Below, piece by piece: positions 8,819 to 16,231 of a stretch of DNA of 46,502 nt. The notes beneath the pieces were generated by a model. The model did no database searches and had not been told where the DNA came from. It worked only from the letters and a program-made list of their open reading frames with translations. Source of the DNA: CAUSKK01 sp963532425 (GTDB lineage: Bacteria; Pseudomonadota; Gammaproteobacteria; Cardiobacteriales; Cardiobacteriaceae); contig CAUSKK010000016.1 of NCBI GenBank assembly GCA_963532425.1, forward strand, positions 1 through 46,502. The letters run 5' to 3'. The translations under genes were made by a program, and so were the position numbers. The first letter of the stretch is position 1. Each line of letters starts with the position of its first letter.

Positions 8819-10297
8819 ATGTCGACAATTAAAATTGAAAACCTCAGTTTTTCATATTATGCCTATGTAAAACCCATATTTAAAAATGTGTCGTTTGCCT
8901 TTGATACAAACTGGAAAATAGGATTGATAGGAAGAAATGGAATTGGTAAATCAACGCTATTTAAGTTACTTTTAAATGAAGAAACCTATCAAGGTAAGAT
9001 AATCAAGGATGTCGAATTTATTAAATTTCCACCAAATATAATTGATACTTCAAAATCAGCGATCGAGTTATATAAAGAACTCATATTAGGTGAGGAAGAA
9101 TGGAAATTATTTAGAGAACTTAATTTGCTGAATGTAGATGAGAACCTTGTTTATAGGGAATTTGAAACCCTTTCTAAAGGAGAGCAAACAAAAATTCTTT
9201 TAGCTATTTTGTTTACAAGAGAAGATGGTTTTTTGCTTATTGATGAACCAACAAACCATTTAGATATGTACGGAAGAAAAATTGTAAGTGAATACCTGAA
9301 AAGTAAAAAAGGGTTTTTGCTCATATCTCATGATAGAGATTTTTTAGATGGCTGTATTAATCATGTTATTTCTATTAACAGGAATTCCATTGATGTTCAA
9401 TCAGGAAATTTTACATCATGGTATGAAAATAAATTGATGAAAGACCAATTTGAAATCAGTAAAAACGAGAAATTAAGAAAAGATATTAAACGATTAAAAG
9501 AAGCTGCAAGACAATGTCAAATTTGGTCTGATAAAATTGAAAATACTAAAAATGGTGTGAAAATATCAGGTGTAAAACCAGACAAAGGATATATAGGTCA
9601 TAAGTCAGCCAAGATGATGAAAAGATCTAAGAATTTGGAGAATAGACAAAATAAGGCAATAGAAGAAAAACAGAATTTACTAAAAGATATTGAAACGAAG
9701 GAAAATCTATTATTGCATCCGTTACATCATCGCAAAAATCCTCTAATATCGGTTAGTGATTTATCATCATACTATGGAGAAAAACAGATATTAAGTAACG
9801 TGAGCTTTGAAATAAAACAAGGCGATATAGTAGCTATATATGGTAGTAATGGAAGTGGAAAATCGACCTTGATTAAAATTTTATTAGGTCTGAATCACGA
9901 GTATACAGGCGAGGTAAATTTAGCAAGTAATTTGGAAATATCGTATATCCCTCAAGATACATCTGATTTAACGGGCAGCCTAAATGAGTATATTCATAAG
10001 CAAGATGTTGATGAAACATTGTGTAAAACAATTCTTAGAAAATTAGATTTTTCAAGAGAATTATTTGAAATGGATATGAAGAATTATAGTGATGGACAAA
10101 AAAAGAAAGTTTTAATCGCCGTAAGTTTGTCAAAGCCAGCTCATTTATTTGTTTGGGACGAGCCATTAAATTATATAGATGTAATCTCAAGAATACAGAT
10201 TGAAGAAATCATAAAAGAAGCAAAGCCGACACTTATATTTGTGGAACACGATAAGCGATTTGTAGAAGATACAGTCAATAAAATCATACAGTTATAA
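8819..10297 (+). CDS. Lsa-type ABC-F ribosome protection protein (lincosamide/streptogramin A/pleuromutilin class)
   Basis: A 492-residue soluble protein with two ABC domains and no membrane segments. Walker A motifs are GRNGIGKST (about 38-46) and GSNGSGKST; the signature motifs are LSKGEQ and YSDGQKKK; DEPTNHLD is in domain 1 and WDEPLNYID in domain 2, the last being typical of Lsa/Vga-like proteins. The linker of about 70 residues between the domains is the part that reaches the ribosome in this family. GTGAGGGG gives the ribosome site for ATG 8819. The gene is about 30 percent GC with AT-rich codon use, in strong contrast to its neighbours, so it is very probably a recent import from a low-GC Gram-positive. 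The Lsa class is likely; the phenotype is inferred. Confidence 0.88.
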   Translation: MSTIKIENLSFSYYAYVKPIFKNVSFAFDTNWKIGLIGRNGIGKSTLFKLLLNEETYQGKIIKDVEFIKFPPNIIDTSKSAIELYKELILGEEEWKLFRELNLLNVDENLVYREFETLSKGEQTKILLAILFTREDGFLLIDEPTNHLDMYGRKIVSEYLKSKKGFLLISHDRDFLDGCINHVISINRNSIDVQSGNFTSWYENKLMKDQFEISKNEKLRKDIKRLKEAARQCQIWSDKIENTKNGVKISGVKPDKGYIGHKSAKMMKRSKNLENRQNKAIEEKQNLLKDIETKENLLLHPLHHRKNPLISVSDLSSYYGEKQILSNVSFEIKQGDIVAIYGSNGSGKSTLIKILLGLNHEYTGEVNLASNLEISYIPQDTSDLTGSLNEYIHKQDVDETLCKTILRKLDFSRELFEMDMKNYSDGQKKKVLIAVSLSKPAHLFVWDEPLNYIDVISRIQIEEIIKEAKPTLIFVEHDKRFVEDTVNKIIQL

Positions 10298-10321
10298 ATG
10301 AAATAGAAGCACTTCACCTGT

Positions 10322-10750
10322 ATGAATATCAATCCCGAGAACGGCAGCCTCATTCTGCCCGACGGTCAGACCATCACGGCGGCCACCGACTTCGATGAAC
10401 TGCGCGCCCGCTGGCCCCGGTCGGAACTGGCCAATCAGCTGAGCTTTTCCTTTATAGCCCAGTCCCGCCGATACACCCTGGCGGCCCACTTCGACGGCCA
10501 GCGGCTGCGGCAGCTGACCCTATTTTTCTGCCCTGTGGGCGAAGATTTAAGTTGGGAAAACTGGTCGGAAAGCCGCGAACTGCAACGGCGCCGGCAATTT
10601 GACCGCTGGCTGGACAAACAGCTGGGCGCGGCTCCCTGTACGGTCAAAAGCTCGGCCGCCGGCCGGTGTCGCTGCTTTAGCTGGGGTAACGTGGGCGCCT
10701 ACTACCACCCCCAGGACGGCAGCACGCGCATGGTGCTGGCCTATGGCTAG
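10322..10750 (+). CDS. Hypothetical protein
   Basis: A 142-residue protein of host-like GC content starting directly after the foreign ABC-F gene. I do not recognise the family. It has no signal peptide or membrane segment; the middle is aromatic-rich with alternating hydrophobic residues (beta-type pattern), and the C-terminal part has a Cys-Arg-Cys and GAYYHPQDG. Its start is uncertain: there is no good ribosome site, which may mean its natural upstream region was displaced when the ABC-F gene arrived. It converges with the metallohydrolase gene, and the two stops share a CTAG. Confidence 0.6.
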   Translation: MNINPENGSLILPDGQTITAATDFDELRARWPRSELANQLSFSFIAQSRRYTLAAHFDGQRLRQLTLFFCPVGEDLSWENWSESRELQRRRQFDRWLDKQLGAAPCTVKSSAAGRCRCFSWGNVGAYYHPQDGSTRMVLAYG

Positions 10751-11868
10751 GAGCCATCCGAGTGCACCCCTTCCCACCACTTTTCCCGGGGCGGCTTGCT
10801 GATGTGAAAGACTTCACCAATACGCGGCGTAGCCAGGGGCAGATGATGGGCGGCGGCGGCGCGGCTGAAGCGCTCGATGGGGTCGCGCCAGCGGTGGCTG
10901 GACAGGTCGAATTTACCCCAATGAATGGGCAGTACCAGCGGCGCGCCCAGGTCTAGAGCCGCCCGAACGCCCTCCTCCGGCGTTTCGTGCACCAGCGCCC
11001 ACTGGTCGCTGTAGGCGCCGTTTTCCAGCAGAGCTAAATCGAAGGGACCATAGGGAGCGATGCGTTCGGCAAAGTGGCGCCCGTAGCCGCTGTCGCCGCC
11101 GTAGTAGATGGCCAAATCCGGCGCCTTCAGCACGTAGCCGCCCCACAGGCTCTGATTACGTTTGAAGCGGCGGCCGCTGAAATGGCGGGCCGGAACCAGC
11201 GTTACCGTTACTTCGCCCACGGCGGTGCTTTCGTCCCAATCCAGCTCGGTGATTTTCCCGGCGGCGACGCCCCAGCGTTGCAGATGGCCCTTTACCCCCA
11301 GCGGCACGATGAAGCGCTTCGCTTTGGCGTCCAGGGCGCCGATGGCACGGTAGTCCAGATGGTCGTAATGGTCGTGGGAAATCAGCACCGCGTCCAGGGC
11401 TGGCAGCTCGGCGACGCTGGCCGTGTGTGTCATGGGGAAGGGTTTACCGCCCAGCGGCAGCGGCGAGGCGCGGTGGAACACCGGGTCGGTGATGAAGGTC
11501 TGGCCGGCGCTGCGCAGCAGCACAGTGGAATGGCCGAGCCAGGCGATGCTGCCGTCCCGCAGCTGGGAGGAGTCCAGAGGCACCGTCGGCAACGGCTTGG
11601 CCGGGTGCTTACCCGGCGGCGGCCTCAGCATCGACCACAGCCAACCCAGGCCCGGCTTCCGGTCGCCGGTCATCAGTGGCGTGGCTTCCAGATTGACGAA
11701 CTCGCGGCCGTTGAAGGCTTTGGAACGGCGAATGCGGGCCATGCTGGCGGCGTCCGGCGTACCGCCGAAGACCGGGTGCCAACGATAGAAGGCCCAGCCG
11801 GCCCCGGCCACAAGGACGATTAATAGCAAGAGAACGATAAAAAATTTCCACATAAAACGTCTAAACAT
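10747..11868 (-). CDS. Membrane-anchored MBL-fold metallohydrolase (RomA/UlaG/NAPE-PLD-like)
   Basis: A 373-residue metallo-beta-lactamase-fold hydrolase. An N-terminal hydrophobic helix (about residues 8-27) suggests inner-membrane anchoring with the domain in the periplasm. Metal-binding residues are visible in SHDHYDH, followed by VPARHFSGR, GDSGYG and PIHWGKF near the end. This order is that of the UlaG/YtnP/NAPE-PLD-like group often named RomA, which act on phosphoester or lipid-like substrates; the actual substrate is unknown. Two start codons (11868 and 11853) are possible; either keeps the membrane helix. The gene stands alone on this strand. Confidence 0.88.
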   Translation of the reverse strand: MFRRFMWKFFIVLLLLIVLVAGAGWAFYRWHPVFGGTPDAASMARIRRSKAFNGREFVNLEATPLMTGDRKPGLGWLWSMLRPPPGKHPAKPLPTVPLDSSQLRDGSIAWLGHSTVLLRSAGQTFITDPVFHRASPLPLGGKPFPMTHTASVAELPALDAVLISHDHYDHLDYRAIGALDAKAKRFIVPLGVKGHLQRWGVAAGKITELDWDESTAVGEVTVTLVPARHFSGRRFKRNQSLWGGYVLKAPDLAIYYGGDSGYGRHFAERIAPYGPFDLALLENGAYSDQWALVHETPEEGVRAALDLGAPLVLPIHWGKFDLSSHRWRDPIERFSRAAAAHHLPLATPRIGEVFHISKPPREKWWEGVHSDGS

Positions 11869-11897
11869 AGGAATAGCAATAAATAGAAGGGGGCAGT

Positions 11898-12860
11898 CTA
11901 ACCACCGCTGGCTGTAGGAGTTACGCTTTCATTCCAACGTTGCCATTGCTCCAGCTGCCATTGACGTTCCCGGCTAACTGCATGTGGATTTTGCGCGTTG
12001 GCCAAACCCACGGCTTTGATGGCGTAGTCGCCGCAGACCGGTGCGTGTTCCCTCATATGCCCCACGCCGACCGCCTGCCCGGCAGCACGTAAAACGGCAG
12101 TGGCCACGGAATTTTGCTGTTCCTTTGCCAGTCTGTGCAGCGCAAATCCCGCCCGGCGCAGCGTCGCCACATCCACTTGCCCCTTTTGCCAACCTTCCAG
12201 CAGAACAAAGGCGTCCTGAATCGCCGCTGTCGTTGTTGTGTCAGACAACAGCGGCAGAATATGCCGGACGCAGCGCATCGCCCAGGTGGCCAAATCCCGC
12301 TGGTGGTGCGCAATCAGCAGCTGGCACAGACGGTGGCGGCGCTCGTCGTCGTCCACTATGCGGATTTTGGGACGGCAGTAGGCCGGCAGCTGGCTTTTCC
12401 GCACATAAGCCATGCGGTAATTGACCAGACGTAGCCCGAAGCGTTGGACGTGGTTTTCCCGCTGGCGCCGGAAGCCCCGTTGTTCAAAAAAGGCCAGCGC
12501 CGCCTTGGACACGTCCGCCGTCAAGATGTCCACGCGGGCCGTCGCCAGCACGGTGGCTAGCAGCGCACTGGCAACGCCCCGACGCTGATAATCTGGGTCG
12601 GTGAACAGGCAGTCCACGTGGCCTGGCCCAGGTAAATATTCAATGAACCCCAGCGGTCGGCCCCGGCCCGTGGCCACTTGGATAAAGCCCCGGCCGATGC
12701 GTTCCTGCCAGCGGCCGACGTCGTCGCCGCCGGTCAGCCAGGCCTTTTTTTCAGCGTCGCCGTAATGGCGGGAGTCAATGGCCAGAATGGCGCGGCGGAA
12801 GATGGCGGCTAGGTCAGCGGCGTCGGCACTGGTAGCCGGCCGTATGTCGATGGATTCCAT
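11898..12860 (-). CDS. GNAT acetyltransferase fused to an Imm5-like putative immunity domain
   Basis: A 320-residue two-domain protein. Residues 1-150 are a GNAT acetyltransferase: N-terminal DIRPATSADAADLAAIF, acetyl-CoA loop DPDYQRRGVASALL and the ending FFEQRGFRRQRENHV. Residues 175-310 resemble the Imm5-like immunity family: a helical domain with DLATWAMRCVRHILPLL, a pair of helices and AAGQAVGVGHMREHAPVCGDYAIKA. In polymorphic toxin systems such domains protect against effectors; here no toxin gene is adjacent. The fusion of acetyltransferase and immunity-like domain is unusual. GGGAGAA precedes ATG 12860. The GNAT assignment is firm, the immunity-like assignment comes from pattern memory and should be tested by profile search. 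Confidence 0.75.
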   Translation of the reverse strand: MESIDIRPATSADAADLAAIFRRAILAIDSRHYGDAEKKAWLTGGDDVGRWQERIGRGFIQVATGRGRPLGFIEYLPGPGHVDCLFTDPDYQRRGVASALLATVLATARVDILTADVSKAALAFFEQRGFRRQRENHVQRFGLRLVNYRMAYVRKSQLPAYCRPKIRIVDDDERRHRLCQLLIAHHQRDLATWAMRCVRHILPLLSDTTTTAAIQDAFVLLEGWQKGQVDVATLRRAGFALHRLAKEQQNSVATAVLRAAGQAVGVGHMREHAPVCGDYAIKAVGLANAQNPHAVSRERQWQLEQWQRWNESVTPTASGG

Positions 12861-13090
12861 AAATTCTCCCTAAAACAATAACTATAAATACAGGGGAAGC
12901 GCCTACCGCTTCGGCACTACAACACTTTTACCCCAGGACATACTGGCAGCCACCCGGGAATCCCAGCGGTCGGCCTAGTTACTAACAATGAAGCGCTTCG
13001 GGCCGGGGCGACTTTTGCCAACGAAGCGCTTCCCCCTGGGATAGGCCGAAGCGCTTCGTTCCCAGCAGTCAGTAGAAAAGGAAGCGCTCC
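12861..13090. repeat. Intergenic GAAGCGCTTC cluster upstream of marR
   Basis: The first part (12861-12890) is the GNAT leader. From about 12893 there are five or six exact or near copies of the palindrome, ending at 13090 just before the marR operator. No gene is visible. Confidence 0.75.
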
Positions 13091-13103
13091 CCCTCCGGAT
13101 TTT

Positions 13104-13138
13104 GACAACGAGTTCCCCAATAATGCAAACTGGTTGTC
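13104..13138. promoter_or_regulatory. Candidate MarR operator (11-bp inverted repeat) over the marR promoter
   Basis: GACAACGAGTT at 13104-13114 and AACTGGTTGTC at 13128-13138 are inverted repeats matching at 10 of 11 positions, separated by 13 bp. A TTGACA hexamer (13102-13107) overlaps the left arm. It ends 21 bp upstream of the marR start, fitting autoregulation. Confidence 0.65.
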
Positions 13139-13159
13139 TATTTCCAACGGAGACCCCCC

Positions 13160-13603
13160 ATGAATCCACAGACCATGAGCCAGCTGGTGCTGGGCATTTT
13201 CCGCCTCAACGGCCAAATCAGCGCCTGGGGCGACCGCTTCGCCGCCGGCAGCGCTCTAACCACCGCCCGCTGGCAGGTGCTCGGCGCCATCGGCAGCAGC
13301 GACAATCCCCCCACGGCGCCGCAGATTGGCGAACGCATGGGCATTAGCCGCCAGGGCGTGCAAAAGCAGCTCAATCTATTGCTGGAGGAAAAACTCATCG
13401 AAACCCGGGATAACGTCGCCCACAAACGTTCCCCCGGCTATGTGCTCAGCCCGGCCGGCCGCCAGCGGCTCGACCACATCAACGGCCGCTGGCAGGAGCA
13501 GGCGGTCCGCTGGGCCCGGGATTACCCGCCGGAAGCGCTCAGCGCTGCCCTGGCCGTGCTAGAAATCCTCGCCCACCAGCTGCAAAGCCCGGAGCAACCA
13601 TGA
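13160..13603 (+). CDS. MarR family transcriptional regulator
   Basis: A 147-residue winged-helix protein. The recognition region APQIGERMGISRQGVQKQLNLLLEEKLIE is followed by a wing with NVAHKRSPGYVLSPAG, the standard MarR order, and helices at both ends for dimer formation. CGGAG precedes ATG 13160. It overlaps the next gene by four bases (ATGA), so the small membrane protein is probably its co-transcribed target or partner. An inverted repeat upstream is its likely operator. The ligand cannot be read. Confidence 0.92.
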   Translation: MNPQTMSQLVLGIFRLNGQISAWGDRFAAGSALTTARWQVLGAIGSSDNPPTAPQIGERMGISRQGVQKQLNLLLEEKLIETRDNVAHKRSPGYVLSPAGRQRLDHINGRWQEQAVRWARDYPPEALSAALAVLEILAHQLQSPEQP

Positions 13604-13953
13604 ACCCGCTTCTTCTTATGGCTAACACCCTCTGCGCCCTGCTGGCGCTGGTGGCCGCCCTGCTCGCCCTGGGTCGGCCCGGTTTGATGCTACGCACGGC
13701 GACCGTCGGCCCCGAGGCCCGCTTCTACGCGCAAATGTACGCCGCCCGGGCCATTCCCTTCGCCCTGGCGGCGGCGCTGACGCCCTTCTACTTCCACAGC
13801 GGCGCGGCCCGGCTGCTGCTGATTGCCTTCGCTCTGACCCAGCTGGGCGACGCGTTTATCGGCTGGCGGCGCCGGGAGTGGGGCATGGTGATTTTCCCCG
13901 GCCTCTGTGCCCTGGTCCATCTGGCCGCTGCCCATTTTGTGATGATGCCGTGA
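13600..13953 (+). CDS. Small integral membrane protein (DUF4267/DUF4345-like)
   Basis: A 117-residue very hydrophobic protein with about four membrane segments (near residues 5-25, 45-63, 67-85 and 93-113) and a short arginine-rich loop WRRREWG. Size and the MYAARAIPFALAAAL segment recall the DUF4267/DUF4345 group, but I am not certain of the family. The start overlaps the marR stop as ATGA, indicating coupled translation under MarR control. Function unknown. Confidence 0.7.
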   Translation: MNPLLLMANTLCALLALVAALLALGRPGLMLRTATVGPEARFYAQMYAARAIPFALAAALTPFYFHSGAARLLLIAFALTQLGDAFIGWRRREWGMVIFPGLCALVHLAAAHFVMMP

Positions 13954-13970
13954 ATAAACCCCTAAACGCC

Positions 13971-14522
13971 ATGAGTTTGGCCGAGCTGTGGCAGCTATTC
14001 CCCATTAAATTAACGGCGCCCAATCCCCGTTGGCCGCAGTGGTACCAGCGGGAAGCGCGGCTGCTGCGGGCCTTTCTCCCCGGGGAATCCATCGCCCTGC
14101 ATCACATTGGCAGCACGGCCATTCCGGGCATCTGGGCCAAGCCCATCATTGATATGCTGCTAACGACCGTCGACGAAGCGGCCCTCCAACGCGTCGGCGC
14201 CCGGCTGCTGCGCCACGGCTATTTGCTGATGTCCGCCAGCGCCCGCCGCCAATCCCTGAACAAGGGCTACACCCCGCGCGGCTTCGGCGCCCGGGTTTTC
14301 CACATTCACCTGCGCCTGCCGGGCGACAACGACGAGCTCTATTTCCGCGATTACCTGCGCGAGCGGCCGGCGGTGGCCCGGGCCTACGAAGGGCTGAAGC
14401 TGGAGCTATGGCACCGCTACGAACACGACCGCGACGGCTACACCGCCGCCAAGGACGCATTCATCAGCCATTACACTGCGCGGGCAAAAGTCCTTTACGG
14501 TAACCGCTACGGCCCGGCCTGA
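13971..14522 (+). CDS. GrpB family protein (UPF0157, nucleotidyltransferase-like)
   Basis: A 183-residue GrpB-like protein with HHIGSTAIPGIWAKPIIDMLL, the hallmark of this nucleotidyltransferase-fold family, and later VFHIHLRL and YFRDYLRERP. The biochemical role of GrpB proteins is largely open; some are fused to dephospho-CoA kinase. I chose ATG 13971. A GTG at 13950 that overlaps the stop of the preceding gene would add seven residues, and neither start has a clear ribosome site. Probably the last gene of the marR transcription unit. Confidence 0.85.
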   Translation: MSLAELWQLFPIKLTAPNPRWPQWYQREARLLRAFLPGESIALHHIGSTAIPGIWAKPIIDMLLTTVDEAALQRVGARLLRHGYLLMSASARRQSLNKGYTPRGFGARVFHIHLRLPGDNDELYFRDYLRERPAVARAYEGLKLELWHRYEHDRDGYTAAKDAFISHYTARAKVLYGNRYGPA

Positions 14523-14548
14523 CCCAAGCCATCAGGGCCGGCGGCGGC

Positions 14549-15517
14549 TCAGAAAATGCCCTCATCCCGGCAATGGGCGCTAAGCGCTTCCTCCTCCAGC
14601 ACCGGGTCGAACTCATCAGTAAAGCGTCTAGAAGCTTTGGGGTCATATTCGGCCACCGTTTTGAGAAATTCCTGGAAAATCGGATTTTTTTCGGCCAGCT
14701 CATGGATAGTGTCATAGTCCAGACTTTCCCGACTACGGGCCGGACTCAGGACCTGGCTTTGGTCCACGTGGGCGGCATCCAGCTGAATGATGCCGATGCC
14801 GAAGCTGCGACTCAGTTTCTGCAGTGCCTCGCGAAAATCCTCGTCCTCTTCCACCGTCAGCGCCACCAGATAACCCTCATGGGCCCAGCTAGAATTGCTC
14901 ACCGCCTGGAAGAAACTTTCCTTGTAATTGCCGTAATTCAGCGCCTTTTTGATTTCAAAGGAATAGATTTTCAGCGGCCGCCGGTCGAATTTGTCCATCA
15001 GGGCCAGCAGATTTTCGCCGTAATCGGCATAGTCGAAGCGAACGGCCACCAGGTCCGGATGCAGCCATTGATTGGCGCCGGCGCTCTTTTTCTTACTTTT
15101 TTCGTGGCGGATGGTTCCGGCCGAGGCCTGGAACAGCGGCGAGCCCCGGAGAAAGGCGACCAGCAGCGGATGTAACTCCCGTTCATGGAAGCGGGGGGAA
15201 CGGGTTTCCGGCTCCAATGTTGGGTCAGGGTCAAGGTCCAGGGGCCCGCCATAGCTGGGCAGATAGAAGCGCTTCGGATTATGGCCCTGCGCCTTAACCC
15301 GGCCGTCGGGCTTCTGGGCTTCCGTATAGAGACGGGAACCCACGCTGTCCTGGGGAGTTTTCCCAATGGAGTCCTTACCGACTTCCTCGTCATAGCTTTT
15401 TAGCCGTTTATAGAGCTGATTTTTCTCAATATGGGTCCAAATTTCCCCTCCGCTGGCCGGCCGATTCATTTCCCCAAGGGCTAATAAAGCCAGTTCTAGG
15501 TAGGTTAGTTTTTGCAT
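14549..15517 (-). CDS. HrgA-like protein with HARE-HTH domain
   Basis: A 322-residue protein. Residues 1-75 are a HARE-type helix-turn-helix (TYLELALLALGEMNRPASGGEIW, then a GKTPQDSVGSRLYTE segment). The rest resembles COG2958/HrgA: it has PDLVAVRF followed by FEIKKAL, an Asp and Glu-x-Lys pair reminiscent of restriction-endonuclease folds. In Helicobacter and Campylobacter, hrgA replaces a restriction gene, hinting at a DNA-related role. I chose ATG 15517; the longer frame starting at 15673 lies in DNA shared with the nitroreductase gene. It converges with grpB and follows the nitroreductase on the same strand by 13 bp. Confidence 0.78.
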   Translation of the reverse strand: MQKLTYLELALLALGEMNRPASGGEIWTHIEKNQLYKRLKSYDEEVGKDSIGKTPQDSVGSRLYTEAQKPDGRVKAQGHNPKRFYLPSYGGPLDLDPDPTLEPETRSPRFHERELHPLLVAFLRGSPLFQASAGTIRHEKSKKKSAGANQWLHPDLVAVRFDYADYGENLLALMDKFDRRPLKIYSFEIKKALNYGNYKESFFQAVSNSSWAHEGYLVALTVEEDEDFREALQKLSRSFGIGIIQLDAAHVDQSQVLSPARSRESLDYDTIHELAEKNPIFQEFLKTVAEYDPKASRRFTDEFDPVLEEEALSAHCRDEGIF

Positions 15518-15530
15518 TTTCCGCCCCAGC

Positions 15531-16136
15531 TCAAAGCCCACAGACCCGCAGCCGGCCGTCCAGCGGCTCGTGGCTTTTCTCCCGCGCCGGGCCGGCGATG
15601 CCGCCGAAGACCATCTGCGTGCGCAGGTGCCAGGACTCCGGCACGGCCCAGGTCTTCGCCACCTCTGCGTCAATCAGCGGGTTGTAGTGCTGAATGTTCA
15701 CGCCGATGCCGGCGGCGGTAAACGTCGTCCACAGGGCGTACTGCAACATGGCGTCGGCCTTGTCCGCCGAACCGGGGAAGGTGTCGGCATAGCGGGGCAG
15801 GCGCGCCTGGAGTTCGGCGATGACGTTTCTATCCTCGTAAAAGAGAATGGTGCCGGCGGCGGCGCGGAAGCCCTGGAGCTTCTCGGCGGTCAGGGCGAAT
15901 TGCTCGGCGCCGGTGGCGGCGCGCAGCGCCTCGGCGACGATGTCCCACAGCCGTTCGTGGTCGGCGCCGAACAGCACCAGCAGCCGGGTGGACTGGCTAT
16001 TGAAGGGCGACGGGGCGTGGTGCAGGGCGTGTTTGACGATGGCGACGATTTCCGCTGGCGGCAGCGGCAGGTCGCGGTTCAGGGCATAAATGGAACGGCG
16101 CCGTTCGATGATTTGTAGCAGTTGCTGGTAGTCCAT
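15531..16136 (-). CDS. Nitroreductase family protein
   Basis: A 201-residue FMN-dependent nitroreductase of the Frm2/Hbn1-like or MhqN-like subgroup. It begins with a short ERRRSIYAL motif, has APSPFNSQSTRLLVLFG, and ends with MVFGGIAGPAREK, in this order. Such enzymes reduce quinones or nitro compounds with NAD(P)H. I chose ATG 16136, which follows GGGAGAA; upstream in-frame ATGs would add 23 residues with no family match. It is divergent from the first lipoprotein gene with 95 bp between starts. Confidence 0.88.
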   Translation of the reverse strand: MDYQQLLQIIERRRSIYALNRDLPLPPAEIVAIVKHALHHAPSPFNSQSTRLLVLFGADHERLWDIVAEALRAATGAEQFALTAEKLQGFRAAAGTILFYEDRNVIAELQARLPRYADTFPGSADKADAMLQYALWTTFTAAGIGVNIQHYNPLIDAEVAKTWAVPESWHLRTQMVFGGIAGPAREKSHEPLDGRLRVCGL

Positions 16137-16231
16137 GGGTTCTCCCAAAAAGCGTTCATGGTAGCGGCAGGCCCGGCGGTCGTACAATTTCAGAACGCGG
16201 CCCATCGCCGTCCCCTAGCAATGGAGTTCCC

